A DNA stretch of 64,000 nt from Chrysomallon squamiferum (lineage: Eukaryota > Mollusca > Gastropoda > Neomphalida > Peltospiridae), in NCBI GenBank assembly GCA_012295275.1, contig CM022673.1, forward strand, positions 2,459,605-2,523,604, read 5' to 3'. The notes below the pieces were generated by a model, which saw nothing but the letters and a program-made list of their open reading frames with translations, made no database searches and had not been told where the DNA came from. Every line of letters starts with the position of its first letter. The first letter of the stretch is position 1. This document shows positions 55,952 to 64,000 of the stretch, piece by piece. Position numbers and translations under genes: made by a program.

Positions 55952-56644
55952 GTTATTATCATTATTATTATTATCATTATTGTTATTATCATTAGTTATT
56001 ATTATCATCATCATCATCATCATCATCATTGTAACCATTATTATTATTGTTTTAAAGATTACTGACTTTGAAGATATTGAGAGGGACCAGCTGGTATGTG
56101 TTTCATCCAGCAAAACATTTAAACGTGCTAAAGGTCACATTCTGGACATAGAGGTGAAGGCTAACTGGGGTCGCGCTCGTCGAAAGTACGGGACTGCTGC
56201 AACAGAGATGACAGTTACAGCTGCAACAAACCCCAAAGTTGATGTAAGTATATACTTATATACTTTTATATATATTTTTTTGTTTGTGTCAACTGTTAAA
56301 TTTTTACTAAAATTGATGTTATATTCATTTAGATTTTTTATAGTTTATTTCTAATAACCAAACACCAGTTATGTGGGATTATTTTTGTCAATAATAAAAG
56401 TTTAAATGAGATCACAATTAAAAAGATTTCATTTCTCTTTTAGAAATTACAGAAGATTATTGATGATGTTTTTAATTTTTCTTAACAAGTCATATGTAAT
56501 AGAAAATGTATTGTTATATTCACATTTTTGTTTTTCTGTCTCATTTCTCAGGTTGATCCATTTGGACCTCCAGAACTGGCCTTACCACTGGATGATGACA
56601 GCACGCCAGCCCTAAGACCTGCAAGACCTGAACCATGTGCATAA
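32638..56644 (+). CDS. DCDC1: Doublecortin domain-containing protein 1 (complete, 41 coding exons)
   Basis: Exons: 32638-32695, 33259-33535, 33935-34171, 34620-34678, 35089-35201, 35447-35609, 36211-36316, 36893-36992, 37483-37576, 37922-38088, 38818-38910, 39339-39428, 39762-39848, 40211-40315, 40777-40951, 41595-41703, 42085-42208, 42555-42689, 43161-43349, 43638-43774, 43982-44105, 44453-44537, 45669-45754, 46220-46375, 46717-46963, 47518-47680, 48086-48235, 48666-48857, 49329-49552, 50096-50166, 50620-50761, 51064-51323, 51753-51936, 52369-52534, 52842-52985, 53747-53848, 54088-54224, 55088-55177, 55473-55622, 56058-56243, 56552-56644. About 1,922 aa (human DCDC1 about 1,780 from memory). 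All junctions agree in phase except inside exon 34, where one base is in excess. The start ATG (MSNNVKYEFG) has an in-frame TGA upstream. Doublecortin modules start VTAFKNG, ILIYRNG, LKIYENG, LCLKNG, ILAYKNG and LAFPNG. Beta-trefoil-like regions carry QxW motifs. Such proteins bind microtubules. DCDC1 has been linked to mitosis and dynein transport. Confidence 0.92.
35089..35609 (+). other. DCDC1: DCDC1 doublecortin module 1 (exons 5-6)
   Basis: Residues about 222-300. Begins IRVTAFKNGSRD, continues LLEFLTDKLGLGFAARRIFLE and ends IYVSMGEPYKDP, the typical doublecortin pattern (V..NG, L..L...L, AR.L....G, Y.S.GE.F). Upstream, exons 2-4 are basic and Ser/Pro-rich, without a recognised domain. 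Confidence 0.85.
36893..38088 (+). other. DCDC1: DCDC1 doublecortin module 2 (exons 8-10)
   Basis: Residues about 340-440. IRILIYRNGSGLEP opens the fold, ARILYDWEGREI is the middle strand and hairpin, and LWVSSGEGFSPEG ends it. A basic helix, RLKLKEAKQRKSQ, follows. Confidence 0.85.
38120..38156. repeat. (AATTT)n pentanucleotide repeat
   Basis: About seven AATTT units in DCDC1 intron 10, starting about 30 bp after the exon 10 donor. Confidence 0.9.
38818..39428 (+). other. DCDC1: DCDC1 helical/coiled-coil segment (exons 11-12)
   Basis: Residues about 459-519, charged and heptad-like (DYIDQLNETLAMLKEKLMNL and following), with no Pro in exon 12. Probably a helical linker between doublecortin modules 2 and 3. 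Confidence 0.6.
39762..40951 (+). other. DCDC1: DCDC1 doublecortin-like module 3 (exons 13-15)
   Basis: Residues about 545-635. LKIYENGFADKWRVFYFN opens it, LLDEISNTN and AQRLYDKFGHEI form the core, and VWVSFGEPY ends it. Divergent but with clear doublecortin landmarks. Confidence 0.7.
41219..41400. repeat. Diverged tandem repeat, unit about 30 bp
   Basis: Copies of TTTCTTTGGTTACATAATAT and variants recur about six times in DCDC1 intron 15. The first two copies are near identical and the later ones diverged. Confidence 0.75.
41595..44105 (+). other. DCDC1: DCDC1 first beta-trefoil (ricin B-like) region (exons 16-21)
   Basis: Residues about 641-914. It has trefoil-like repeats with QLWKFSPEGTISA, HPQLVLTFVG and LGQWKFSD, where the QxW-type Trp and surface Gly spacing are typical. 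A carbohydrate-binding role is not implied. Domain limits are approximate. Confidence 0.55.
44640..45130. repeat. 53-bp minisatellite, about 9 copies
   Basis: The unit contains TGGTAATATCCC, GCTGATGTACATCC, AAGCTCTGTTGTAA and TAATTAACATTTC. ACATCCAAGCTCTGTT recurs every 53 bp from 44701. Inner copies are almost identical, differing at CCG/CCC and TTGTAA/TTATAA. The outer copies (44640-44690 and 45110-45150) are diverged. It lies in DCDC1 intron 22, starting about 100 bp after the donor. Confidence 0.95.
45669..46963 (+). other. DCDC1: DCDC1 doublecortin-like module 4 (exons 23-25)
   Basis: Residues about 943-1105. Opening strand KRLLCLKNGERDKENCIPV, then a basic loop (KRKQKD), TVRQLEFSMFLDHCTSLLN and AGRRLFDENGIEHF. 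It ends with LVFVSCGENWIDP. The following exon 26 is acidic (NEDDDDLQA). Confidence 0.75.
48666..49552 (+). other. DCDC1: DCDC1 ricin B-like beta-trefoil (exons 28-29)
   Basis: Residues about 1210-1348. Landmarks are NYIACAANRQLVLGV, IDQRWFMKDN, YNQQLVLTVAL and HQRWRYNAETGFIHA. The two QRW motifs followed by short G/N turns and a second I-strand match ricin-B-type repeats, a domain reported in vertebrate DCDC1. Confidence 0.75.
51064..52985 (+). other. DCDC1: DCDC1 doublecortin module 5 with an acidic insert (exons 32-35)
   Basis: VRTVKILAYKNGEGR opens the module (exon 32), ARLYTEDG-type text appears as PRRLYTEDGNLML in exon 33, and IEVWVSSGKKFIPPE closes it in exon 35. Exon 34 adds a strongly acidic Glu/Asp insert (EVEEDKEEGHDEEE), and it is inside this exon that the reading frame conflicts by one base. 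Confidence 0.75.
53113..53152. repeat. (GT)n microsatellite
   Basis: About 19 GT units in DCDC1 intron 35, immediately left of a diverged minisatellite. Confidence 0.95.
53170..53545. repeat. Diverged minisatellite, unit about 33 bp, about 11 copies
   Basis: The core TTACCTGTTTCAGTGGATCC followed by ATTAG recurs with many substitutions and small indels across DCDC1 intron 35. Unit length varies slightly. Confidence 0.85.
54980..55075. repeat. (TTTA)n/(TTA)n low-complexity tract
   Basis: Tetranucleotide and trinucleotide AT repeats just before the DCDC1 exon 38 acceptor at 55086-55087. Confidence 0.85.
55473..56243 (+). other. DCDC1: DCDC1 doublecortin-like module 6 (exons 39-40)
   Basis: Residues about 1780-1890. 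KRVLAFPNGESLERAV opens it, ILELATAKLDLWKPVKYVFT and EGIPITDFEDI form the core, and LVCVSSSKTFKRAKG closes it. A short Pro-rich tail ends the protein in exon 41. Confidence 0.75.
55884..56050. repeat. (TTA)n/(ATC)n compound microsatellite
   Basis: About 165 bp of TTA and ATC triplets in DCDC1 intron 39, ending next to the exon 40 acceptor. It creates false poly-Leu (+) and poly-Asn (-) ORFs. The long + strand ORF of 225 codons merges this repeat with real exon 40. Confidence 0.95.
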
Positions 56645-57465
56645 TTAAATCCAAAATGTCAAGAAAGAACTATATGAATAATTAATTAAACCCCAAGCAA
56701 TTCCTTGAGAGAAATATCCAGTTGTGAAACTACACCAACTTGATACTGTCTGTAAAATATTGACTTTTAAAAGTGACTGGATAAATTATATGATTAGTGA
56801 TATGATCTCATGACTAAAAGCTTTGTTATGCAGCTGACTACATTTTTAATTTATTGTAACTGGATTCATATATTTAAGTAGACAAATATTGAGTACCTAT
56901 GTTGTCCATGACTAGAACTAATTGGATCTATATGTCTCTGAAATATTAGTTTGTTACTAGAAAGATGTATTCAGCTACTAAATCTATCTTTTAAATACCT
57001 TACGTCATTTTAAAAATATTTCCATGTAGTTGTATTTATACAGAATACCTACATTTACCTTGACTAAACCTAACAGGATCCACCTGTCTCTGAAATATTT
57101 TATAACTAGAAATAAATATATTCAGCTACAGAGAGTGCCACTGGAGGATAAACCTGAGACTTTGGATGGTGTCAGGGGAAAACACATTAAGGGTTACTGT
57201 GAATTGGTGGATTTTTAAGATTTAGCTTTTAATAAGTGGTCTGAAAACTTTGTTGTAATCAGAATAGTATAGTGAAGTAGAAACAGTGGGATATTTGTTT
57301 TTCTCTTATTAGTTAAAACTATGTATTGACTTTTGAAACTCTTTTATGGTAACAACTATAAATAGTATAATTTTTATGTATGTATTGTTGCTTTTAAGGA
57401 AAAAAGGTTAGTTGGGTACAGTATGCACACACATCAAGGTAGATACAAGCTTAAACAGACATACA

Positions 57466-57534
<69 letters not shown>

Positions 57535-58220
57535 TACAGCATGTTTCTTATTTTCAATAAGGATATTTAAACACCTCAGGAGTATATCTGCCAAAATGTT
57601 GTTACAAAATCATATCCCTTTAACATGTAATTTAAGGAAAATTTCATCTCTTAAATCTCTTATCACAATCACTATATATATAAAACAGACAAAAGGTTTG
57701 TGTGATGAAAAATCTTTTAGCATTATCATCCAGTTTAATCAAGATTCTGAGTTAGTTTCTATTAGGCACTGAAAACCATAGATTTAGTTTCTTCTTTTTC
57801 AAAACCCATTTTCAAATTAAACATTTTTAATTATTAATATCTTCATCAGTTGTTTTTTGTTGAAATGTTTATCTTTTTGTCTGCATTTTGTATTATTTTC
57901 TTCAATTTTATGTATGCCATGTTGTTTTTGATCTTTTTCAGCTTTGGTGAATTTTTGTACAGTTACTCATTGAAGAATTTTTGTACAGTTACTCATTGAT
58001 GAAATGATATAAACTTTTAAATAATTTTTGATAAAACTGTCCTCACTGATAAGATGTCCACAAATTTTTATATTTCTTCACATTAATATAATGGCAGTAA
58101 TTTTTATAATTACAGTATATTTATAACATTTAAGAAATTTTTGATTGTTTTTTATCACATTTTCAGTGTTTAAGTAAAACAGTTGTCTTTTTTAAAAAGG
58201 AATAAAAAATAAATGGCCAA
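56645..58220 (+). other. Probable DCDC1 3' UTR
   Basis: Follows the TAA at 56642-56644. It contains a diverged tandem duplication (about 56885-56980 against 57040-57135, offset about 152 bp), a (CA)n tract at 57467-57530, a 27-bp direct repeat near 57950-58005, and AATAAA at 58201-58206 as a possible poly(A) signal. A phase-compatible acceptor at 57130-57131, followed by 28 open codons and a stop at 57218, could be an alternative last exon. Confidence 0.4.
57467..57530. repeat. (CA)n microsatellite
   Basis: About 32 CA units downstream of the DCDC1 stop codon. Confidence 0.95.
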
Positions 58221-60492
58221 CAATACACTGATATTATTTGTTACGTCTTGCCTTTCTCACAGGTTTAAAACAGACAATGTTCTTATCAATAGAGACAGTA
58301 GTCTTAAAAAATACTTCACAAGAACTGATGAAATTACAAATTGTTGTAGTTTGATACAGCAAAAGTAATATTCATTACAAATGCAAAAATGGTATTAATA
58401 CAAATTCAGTGACAGCTTTTTAATTAAATGTTAGGTTATCAATACACAGACTGATACTACAACTACTAGTGACAAAATAATAAAATGAAAAACAGTATAG
58501 TTAAATATTTAAAATGTTGAACTGGGCCAACTCTATTTTGTATTTTGAAAAAAAACAAAGACAATATTTGTAATTATTAAAACAGCATGAAAATATACAT
58601 CATACACAAAATACAGGTTTTTAATTTCATTTGTTATATTTTTTCAAAATGAAATGAAATCCATTGATATGGTATTTAATCAGTTTTTTTAAATCAAAGA
58701 CTTTTTATTCTGTTAAATTTTATTAATTTGCCTTATGCAAGTTTTGCATCTTGTTACTTATTTTTCCTTTTGTTATATAATATTTATAGCAATCTACAAT
58801 TACAATTTTTAGAACATTTTTTAAACAGAAAAAAAATGGGCTGAAGATATGGCAACATTAGTTTTTATCATTATTAAATTATATATATATATATATCCCA
58901 ATTTAATTTTCTTTCATTTATCAAACATTTCATTTTCACCGTAATTAACCCTGTTTTACAGTCACCAGTGAACTATTTGATTGTAAATTACAATAATTTT
59001 TGTAACTTTAGGTGCTTATTGATCTCAGTTTGTTTTTAATATATTTGATTACAACTTGTATATTACTCATTATATAGATTTTATATTATAATAATTTTAA
59101 AAATTATGGTGGCTGGTTACTAGTAGAAATTAATTTAGAATTAAACCAAATTATTATAATCTCTAGTATATTAGTTAAGTAGTTTAATATTTGCTATATT
59201 TTTACATTTTTTATATTTATTTGATGTCATGTTTAAACATTATTTTATAATTTTACTTAATCATATTTTATTTATTTTTTTTAATTATTATTGTTGTTTT
59301 TTTTTTAATGTTGTTTGAATTTGTGTTTACAAGAAGAAGCAATAAGTATACAGAAATTTTATAAAGAATCAAAAATTTGTTTTCCATTTTCAGTAATTCC
59401 ATCCATTTTTACATTTTTACTATGTTGATGTCCATTTTGTGTTGGGGCACATATCTGTGATAAACATCATCTCTTCTGTTATTATAAATGTTGTAAAATT
59501 ATACTGTTGTTCTTTTTTTTTTGTACAAATTATATACCATACATGTGTCATTTATAAACAATGATTAGAATTTAAAATCTTTTTATAATCTAAAAATTTA
59601 AGAGTATAATATACAGATATGTTTACCTCTAAGGTATTTATTGTTTTCATGACCTTTATTGACAATTCAAAATGTATGAACAATACAAATGAGTCCAATG
59701 AATTTGAGTTAAAACCGACTTTGCTGTAATTAAATGAATTAATGAATGCATATCAACTAAATATATTTGTGTCCATTCTTTATCTATGTATTATCTATCT
59801 TTTTGAAAAAGTTAAACATTTTGTAATTGCAAAAATATAAAGTTTAAATTCATAAAGTACAGGTCACCATTCCTTTATTTGAATATTTTATGAACAAACC
59901 ATAAAAATGTAATAGTCTAAAAGAGTTTATTAGCATGGAAAATATTCATGGAGTAAATAAAATCAATGTGAACATAATTAGACAGGAAAGGTTTTATGAC
60001 AGGGGGGAAAGAAAAAAAGAATGTTTTTTTTTTTTTAAATATTCAGATAAAAGAAGGATCACCTTAATTTAATATATGTTAAATAAATATATAATACTAT
60101 TAAACATTTTTGTGAAAACGTTTCTTCAAAATCAGGTGTAAAAACAAAAAAAAAATTCTGTTTTACTATTATTTTATTCCATTTTATTTTTTATTTATAT
60201 TCAGTTGTAAATAATGTATGCTTATAATCAAAACTGTAGTTTTGGAGAGTATCTTAGATACTTAGAGTAAAATATTATTAAATGTTTTACATCTTTAATT
60301 TACAAAAAATTAAAATGTTATACAAATAAAAATTTTAGCAATGCTCTGTGTTTGTGGGTTTTTTTTGTTTGTTTGTTGTTATTTCTTAGAAATTTTCTTT
60401 GTCAGGCTATTCAGTATTTGCAGCAGTCCAAGTTAGCCTCTTTATATTCATCAAAGTACCCCCCCAAAAATTAAAATAATAATAATAATATC

Positions 60493-60535
<43 letters not shown>

Positions 60536-60860
60536 TTATATACATATAATGATATATCTAAACTAAGATTGGCAGCTCAATCATCAATCATTCAATCAAT
60601 CAATGCCACCAGAAATCGCACATTCATGATATTGTGGTCTATGCCTATATTTCCGACACTCTTAAAATTTTGTTGACATTAACATTCTGAAAGATGAATC
60701 TCAAACTAGTCTGAATTATCTTTTAAAATGACACCCTAAAATAGTAATAATTGTAAATAAATAAATACACGTGCAATTTCGTCGGCTCCTTTCTAATTCT
60801 GCATGTACATTTCAGCATCGGTTTTACTCGGCAATGTCCGTCTTTTTTCGGTCCTTCAGC
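58221..60860. other. Intergenic AT-rich region between DCDC1 and the kinesin-8 gene
   Basis: No coding exon, RNA gene or transposon recognised. A (TTA)n tract lies at about 60478-60535. The last 100 bp become less AT-rich toward the kinesin promoter. Confidence 0.6.
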
Positions 60861-60866
60861 TATCAG

Positions 60867-60871
60867 CCAAT
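60867..60871 (+). promoter_or_regulatory. CCAAT box of the kinesin-8 promoter
   Basis: CCAAT in the context AGCCAATCG (NF-Y-like) lies about 50 bp before the upstream candidate ATG, within a local GC-richer patch (60775-60950). NF-Y boxes are common in promoters of mitotic genes, so the placement is plausible. No experiment supports it here. Confidence 0.4.
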
Positions 60872-60917
60872 CGAATAGGTGCTTTTTCATTCAACGTGGG
60901 GATTTCAAAAAATAAAG

Positions 60918-62026
60918 ATGGTGTCAAAGTGTCAGAAATCAAGGAAGAGTAATGTTTGAACGCTGATAAAAGCTTTTTTTATAAATGTTTTAATGCATAA
61001 GGTATTGTACAAATTTTACAATGAAATTAGGCAGTTAAATGCATTGTTGCTTTAAACATTTTGGATGCATCTAATACATTTTAATAAACTTTTATAACCA
61101 TCGTTACCATCGATCTCAGGATCTCCGATCTGATCGTATCAAAACAGAACTTACATTTTGTATTACTAATTTACTGTTAGTGTTAATTATTAATTGAATT
61201 ATTGAAAATCGGATTATATTTACCACTTAAAACTGTAATAATAGTATTAATTAATAAAAGTTAAAATGAATCAAAGTTACTGAAATTCCCTATGACTCGT
61301 ATAACTGAATAATTATAATCATTCAATATGTTAATCATACTGTGTTTACAATATTAAATATAATGATTTTTTTTAAAAATTGGATTTGTATTTTAGAATT
61401 TATTTCCTTTTCTTTTCTTCTTATTATTGATTGATTGATTGATTTTATATTTTATTATTATTATTATTATTTTTCAGAATGGTGTCAGTTCAAAACAATG
61501 ACTGAACAATCAATAAGACGAAGACGCCCTAGCAGTTCATACAGTCGATCTGTTCATGGTGATGTTGTTGCTAATGTTAAAGTTGTTGTTAGAATTCGTC
61601 CACCGAATGCTGCAGAACAGAGAGAAGCTAGCAGTATTGTTGTTCATCAAATAAATGAAAATGTCTTGGTGTTCGATCCAGCAGAACAGTCTAAAGATTG
61701 TGATTTTCAAAAGACTACCCGAGATATTCGGAAGAGAAGAAACAAAGACATGAAATTTGCTTTTGATTACATCTTTGGTACAAATTCAACAAATACTGAA
61801 GTATTTGAGCAAACTACAAAAACAATTCTTGATGGACTTTTGCAAGGATATAACTGTTCAGGTAACAGTATATGATAATAATATATATTGAAAAAATTAT
61901 AACAGAATTGTGAATGTATCTCAATGATGAATTTGAAATAATAAATAAATATATTTGTTGTAATATACATATATATTTATTTATTATTTATTTATTTTTT
62001 TATTTTTTTATTTTTTTATTTATTTA

Positions 62027-62103
<77 letters not shown>

Positions 62104-64000
62104 AAAAAATCTGACATCTAAGTAGTTGCATCCAAATAAAGCTCTGAGTGAGTTTTCTGTTAATGGACAGCTTCTGAAAATAATTTATTATTTCTCAATT
62201 TGAAGCATGTTATTGTTAATTTATGTCTGATTCTTACTTAAATTTCAAATTCAAAGAAATATTTTATCATTTTAGCTTTAATCTATTTTAACACTTTTTA
62301 ATCATTCTCTGAACTTTATTATGAAAACAAATAACATAACAACAATACATTTCTGATTATGTATCAACAGTTGCTAATACCTTCAGTATCTCTTTCCCTT
62401 TAAAGTCTTTGCTTATGGTGCTACTGGAGCAGGAAAGACACACACTATGCTTGGCAGTGCTGAACACCCTGGAGTTGTGTATCACACGATGATTGATCTG
62501 TATCAAAGAATAGCCAACATTCAGGACGAGAAGACATGCAGTGTGGCAGTGTCATATCTTGAGGTTAGTGATTTTAGTCAGCATTATTTATCATAGGTAG
62601 GCCTGCAAGTAAAAATTGTGTATTGAATAGGTGAACAAATGTTTGAAATTAGTCATCATTTTGAACAGTGTCTTGTCACAAAATACCATGTGCACATTTC
62701 AGACACCAATACACAGTTATCTTACATAATATTGCTATCTGTATTTTTGACAATATTGAATTTTAGTAACTGGCTGTTTAACTGTATAATGTACAAAATG
62801 CAGTATAAGTTTGAGAATTTGGTACAAAATTCTTTAATGTTTTGTATAGTTTTACTGACACAGTATTAAATTTGAGAGACAATGGCTAAGAAGAGTTTTG
62901 AAAACATAATATTCCATGCAAGCACACAACAGCTCCAAGATTAGTGTATTACTAATGATTATTAATTAAGATGAAGTGAAAAATCTGTTAATTTTTTTAA
63001 TTTCAGTTACAAAGTTCCTTAAAATTGAGTGGAGTATATAAATTGTTAGAAAATGGTTCTTAATAATGATAATTAATTTTTTACATATTTAGATATATAT
63101 GTGTGTGTATGTAATTTTTTGGTATGAACAATTAGTCTTTTTGGAATCAGTAGTTTCACAAAGATTTATTTAAATATACTATTATGCAGCTTTATTTTAT
63201 TGTTTTTGTTTCAGGTGTACAATGAACAGATTCGTGATTTACTTATCTCTCATGGAAGTGCTGTTCTTCCAGTAAGAGAGGATCCAAAGCTTGGTGTGGT
63301 CATCACTGGTTTATCACTGCACAAGGTATGAGAGTTGCATTTAAAATAAACTGTCGATTTTATCAGCTTCATTTGGTTAAATGCACACACACACACACAC
63401 GCGCGTATGTATATGTATATGTATATGTATGTATACAAACACATAATATTGCTCTTATTCGTGTATTTTTCACAATACTGAGGATTTACAATGTGTAACC
63501 AAACAAAATGATTTCTTTCTTTTTTTTTAAATCAATTTTCTACTGCATTTACGTCTTTGATTTTGTTGACATGTTTTTCACATTCATCAAGCATTGAATT
63601 ATTCCTCAGATAACTTTAATTTAAGACACTTTTATACTGTTAACAGCCCAAGACTGCAGAAGAGCTTCTTCATATGCTTCAGTTTGGTAACCAGAATCGA
63701 ACCCAGCACCCGACTGATGCCAATGCTGAGTCTTCAAGATCTCATGCAGTCTTTCAGGTATAATACCATCTAAACCAATATATTTGCTATCTTAGATTCT
63801 TTTGAAATACCACCGTAGATATCTGTAATTACTGCATAATGCTTTTGTAGCAAAAAAGTTTGTTTATTATTCAGAAACAGAATTATTTCATGGTTTTGTT
63901 TTTTGGCATTATTGTATTGCAGAACTAACCTAACACATTTTTACTTTTATTATTGATATAGATATTTTGGTTGATTTAATATTAACATTCATTCATTCAG
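60918..64000 (+). CDS. KIF18A: Kinesin-8 motor protein, KIF18A/KIF18B-like (5' part; runs off the window)
   Basis: Coding exons: 60918-60948 (tentative), 61478-61861, 62406-62563, 63215-63325, 63647-63757. The next acceptor AG may be the last two bases of the window (63999-64000). The motor domain begins [10 protein letters not shown]. It continues with [19 protein letters not shown] and LQGYNCS, the P-loop [12 protein letters not shown] split between exons as [32 protein letters not shown], and switch [22 protein letters not shown]. These blocks match human KIF18A and KIF18B. Kinesin-8 motors walk to microtubule plus ends and limit chromosome oscillation and microtubule length in mitosis. 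The KIF18A symbol rests partly on DCDC1 being the neighbour; the sequence alone says KIF18A/B. The start is uncertain: ATG 61498 is the first ATG in exon 61478-61861 in the motor frame, but ATG 60918 (strong AAGATGG context, donor GTAATG) splices in the same frame. Confidence 0.88.
61976..62102. repeat. (TTTA)n then (TTA)n microsatellite
   Basis: About 125 bp of AT repeats in the kinesin-8 intron following exon 61478-61861. Confidence 0.95.
63383..63428. repeat. (CA)n/(GTAT)n compound repeat
   Basis: A short CA tract, a CGCG step, then GTATAT units in the kinesin-8 intron after exon 63215-63325. Confidence 0.85.

Noticed and set aside
55790-56113. Poly-Asn minus-strand ORF
   Set aside because: Antisense of the same (TTA)n/(ATC)n tract.
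55677-56354. A 225-codon + strand ORF with poly-Leu and poly-Ile
   Set aside because: The first two thirds are intron and (TTA)n repeat. Only 56058-56243 belongs to a gene (DCDC1 exon 40).

Overview
This is AT-rich eukaryotic (animal) genomic DNA. It is almost all intron and intergenic sequence, with introns mostly 0.3-1.5 kb long and many (TTA)n, (CA)n, (GATA)n and poly-T microsatellites. Gene content (TM7SF3, FGFR1OP2, an SLC1 transporter, RECQL, DCDC1, a kinesin-8), intron phases and overall style fit an invertebrate bilaterian, most likely a mollusc or other spiralian. The species cannot be fixed from the sequence. I built gene models by hand by joining ORF fragments at GT/GC-AG sites and requiring matching phases. 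Five genes are complete and one runs off the right edge. All exon boundaries are predictions.

Layout, left to right. (1) TM7SF3, + strand, 1519-8490, 10 coding exons, about 557 aa, a seven-pass membrane protein. (2) FGFR1OP2, - strand, 11897-12983, 3 coding exons, about 205 aa, a STRIPAK-associated coiled-coil protein. It lies tail to tail with TM7SF3, as I recall for the human pair on 12p11. (3) A divergent SLC1 (EAAT-family) transporter, + strand, 15416-23474, 11 coding exons, 501 aa. Several sodium and substrate-site residues are replaced. Its intron 5 carries a decayed pogo/Tigger-like DNA transposon (18609-19778). (4) RECQL (RECQ1 helicase), - strand, 24597-32307, 12 coding exons, 738 aa, convergent with the transporter. 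(5) DCDC1, + strand, 32638-56644, 41 coding exons, about 1,922 aa, head to head with RECQL across about 330 bp that must hold both promoters. It has repeated doublecortin-like modules and ricin-B-like (beta-trefoil) modules. (6) The start of a kinesin-8 (KIF18A/B-like) motor gene, + strand, from about 60918 to beyond 64000.

There is no operon or single pathway. The genes cover membrane/ER homeostasis, STRIPAK signalling, solute transport, DNA repair, and two microtubule functions (DCDC1 and kinesin-8) that sit next to each other. I saw no prokaryote-like system, CRISPR array, rRNA or tRNA. The most notable points are the altered ion-site residues of the SLC1 protein, a relic partial duplication of a RECQL exon, two GC-AG introns, a one-base frame conflict in DCDC1 exon 34, and a 53-bp minisatellite in a DCDC1 intron.
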